Origin: Leptodactylus fallax
Lineage: Eukaryota; Chordata; Amphibia; Anura; Leptodactylidae
DNA length: 64,000 nucleotides
Reading direction: 5' to 3'
NCBI GenBank assembly: GCA_947044405.1
Contig: CAMRHE010000077.1
Location: 1,240,001 to 1,304,000 of the forward strand
A program made the position numbers and the translations under genes. This document shows, piece by piece, positions 36,410-64,000 of the stretch. A model generated the notes under the pieces. That model saw only the letters and a list, made by a program, of their open reading frames with translations, did no database searches and had not been told where the DNA came from. Numbering within the stretch: position 1 is the stretch's first letter; every line of letters starts with the position of its first letter.

Positions 36410-36486
36410 GGTTTCACAGATTAAGCTAATGGAACTATAGATCCAAGCAGATTTGTAGCACTAGCAAAGGATACAAGTTCTATCAT

Positions 36487-36494
36487 CTTATATA
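36487..36494 (-). promoter_or_regulatory. TATA box of AOX gene A
   Basis: TATATAAG on the minus strand, 78 bp before the gene A ATG; transcription would start near 36460, giving a 5' UTR of about 50 nt. Upstream on the coding strand the sequence is rich in C and T (36500-36580). Inferred from motif and position only. Confidence 0.55.
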
Positions 36495-36884
36495 GTAATG
36501 TAAGGAGGGGTAAAGAGGAGGAGCACATGGGTGAAGCTAGGTTCCTGTAAGCTCTGGCACAGGGAGGGAGGGTGAGTGGGTGAGTTATTAGCTTTCAGAT
36601 TTTAGACTTAAGTAGTTTTAGTTTTACAGATGTACTGGCACAGATGTGTCCTTAGTTGCCTTTACTTGTGGCTTGAGATATCCCAAAATGACCTGCTTTA
36701 AAAAAAAATGTCTAACTCTGTCTGGACTTGGGAGTAAGTCATAGACATAGTAAGATTTGTTCAAAGTTGGTGTTGTTGCACTGGCATCTCAGGATATCCT
36801 GGCCCAAGAGGGAAGGTAAGGAAGGACATATCTGTATATACTTACATATAATAGTATGTTGTATATTGGCTATCCATTCGACTG

Positions 36885-36890
36885 TTTATT
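36885..36890 (-). terminator. Poly(A) signal AATAAA of AOX gene B
   Basis: AATAAA on the minus strand, 234 bp past gene B's stop codon and the first canonical hexamer found after it. This gives a 3' UTR of about 260 nt. The gene A start codon is only 476 bp further on. Confidence 0.6.
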
Positions 36891-37123
36891 CACATGCTAT
36901 GTGACTATTGCAATATACTCTAGCAGGGTAAGGATTTTTTAATCACTTTTGTCATTTTCTGCATTCAAAGAAGAGAAAAAAAATATAATATATTGCAATG
37001 AATAATATTTACTATTACTTCATTATTAAGAAATTCTAAGAATCAAGTTGAGAAAAGCTTGAAATGAGCATTGCAGTACTCTTTATCCAATTATTATGAG
37101 AAAAAAGTGTGATGATTTCTTGT

Positions 37124-64000
<26,877 letters not shown>

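Larger units (their letters stand above)
36410..37123. other. AOX B / AOX A intergenic region
   Basis: The 714 bp between gene B's stop and gene A's start hold the gene B 3' UTR and gene A promoter. No recognisable transposon is inserted here, in contrast to the surrounding introns. Confidence 0.7.

Overview
This window is vertebrate genomic DNA, most probably from an anuran amphibian. It has short exons with GT/AG splice sites in large introns, no operons, and a dense load of short palindromic transposons, Tc1-like elements, L1-type LINE tails and minisatellites of the kind I associate with frog genomes. The species call is inference from remembered repeat families and could not be checked.

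All host coding sequence lies on the minus strand and belongs to two aldehyde oxidase (AOX) family molybdo-flavoenzyme genes arranged head to tail. Gene B enters from the right edge. Its last 13 exons (64000 down to 37124) encode 513 residues of the molybdenum-cofactor half and the true C-terminus. Gene A begins only 715 bp downstream, with an ATG at 36409 in a good Kozak context behind a TATA box. It runs off the left edge after 21 exons (782 residues): two [2Fe-2S] clusters, the FAD domain and the start of the Moco domain. Every exon was placed by GT/AG signals and reading phase, and no stop or frameshift was found. With the one exon missing from both, the layout fits the 35-exon vertebrate AOX plan, so these look like intact tandem paralogues. 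Gene B carries the aldehyde-oxidase substrate pocket (Val where xanthine dehydrogenase has Arg880, plus a neighbouring Lys), which argues against XDH.

Layout, left to right: 57-36409 gene A (intron 1 is 6.2 kb, intron 2 is 4.3 kb); 36410-37123 a compact intergenic gap holding gene B's poly(A) signal and gene A's promoter; 37124-64000 gene B (largest intron 8.0 kb, 46643-54681).

The introns are mostly mobile-element debris: (i) palindromic MITEs ending GGCTNAGGCCCCAC with TTA/TAA target duplications (PIF/Harbinger-like); (ii) TTAA-ended palindromes (piggyBac-like); (iii) hAT-type elements with CAG-GCGTAA ends, one complete with a perfect 8-bp target duplication and an internal 13-copy minisatellite; (iv) Tc1-like elements, all dead; (v) three 5'-truncated L1 tails, all antisense to the host genes, two of them lying within 30 bp of splice sites; and (vi) several minisatellite arrays that appear to share one core unit. 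One homopolymer-rich block (52277-52680) looks like an assembly artefact. I found no new multi-gene system; the most notable points are the tandem AOX pair and the intimate insertion of transposons at its splice sites.
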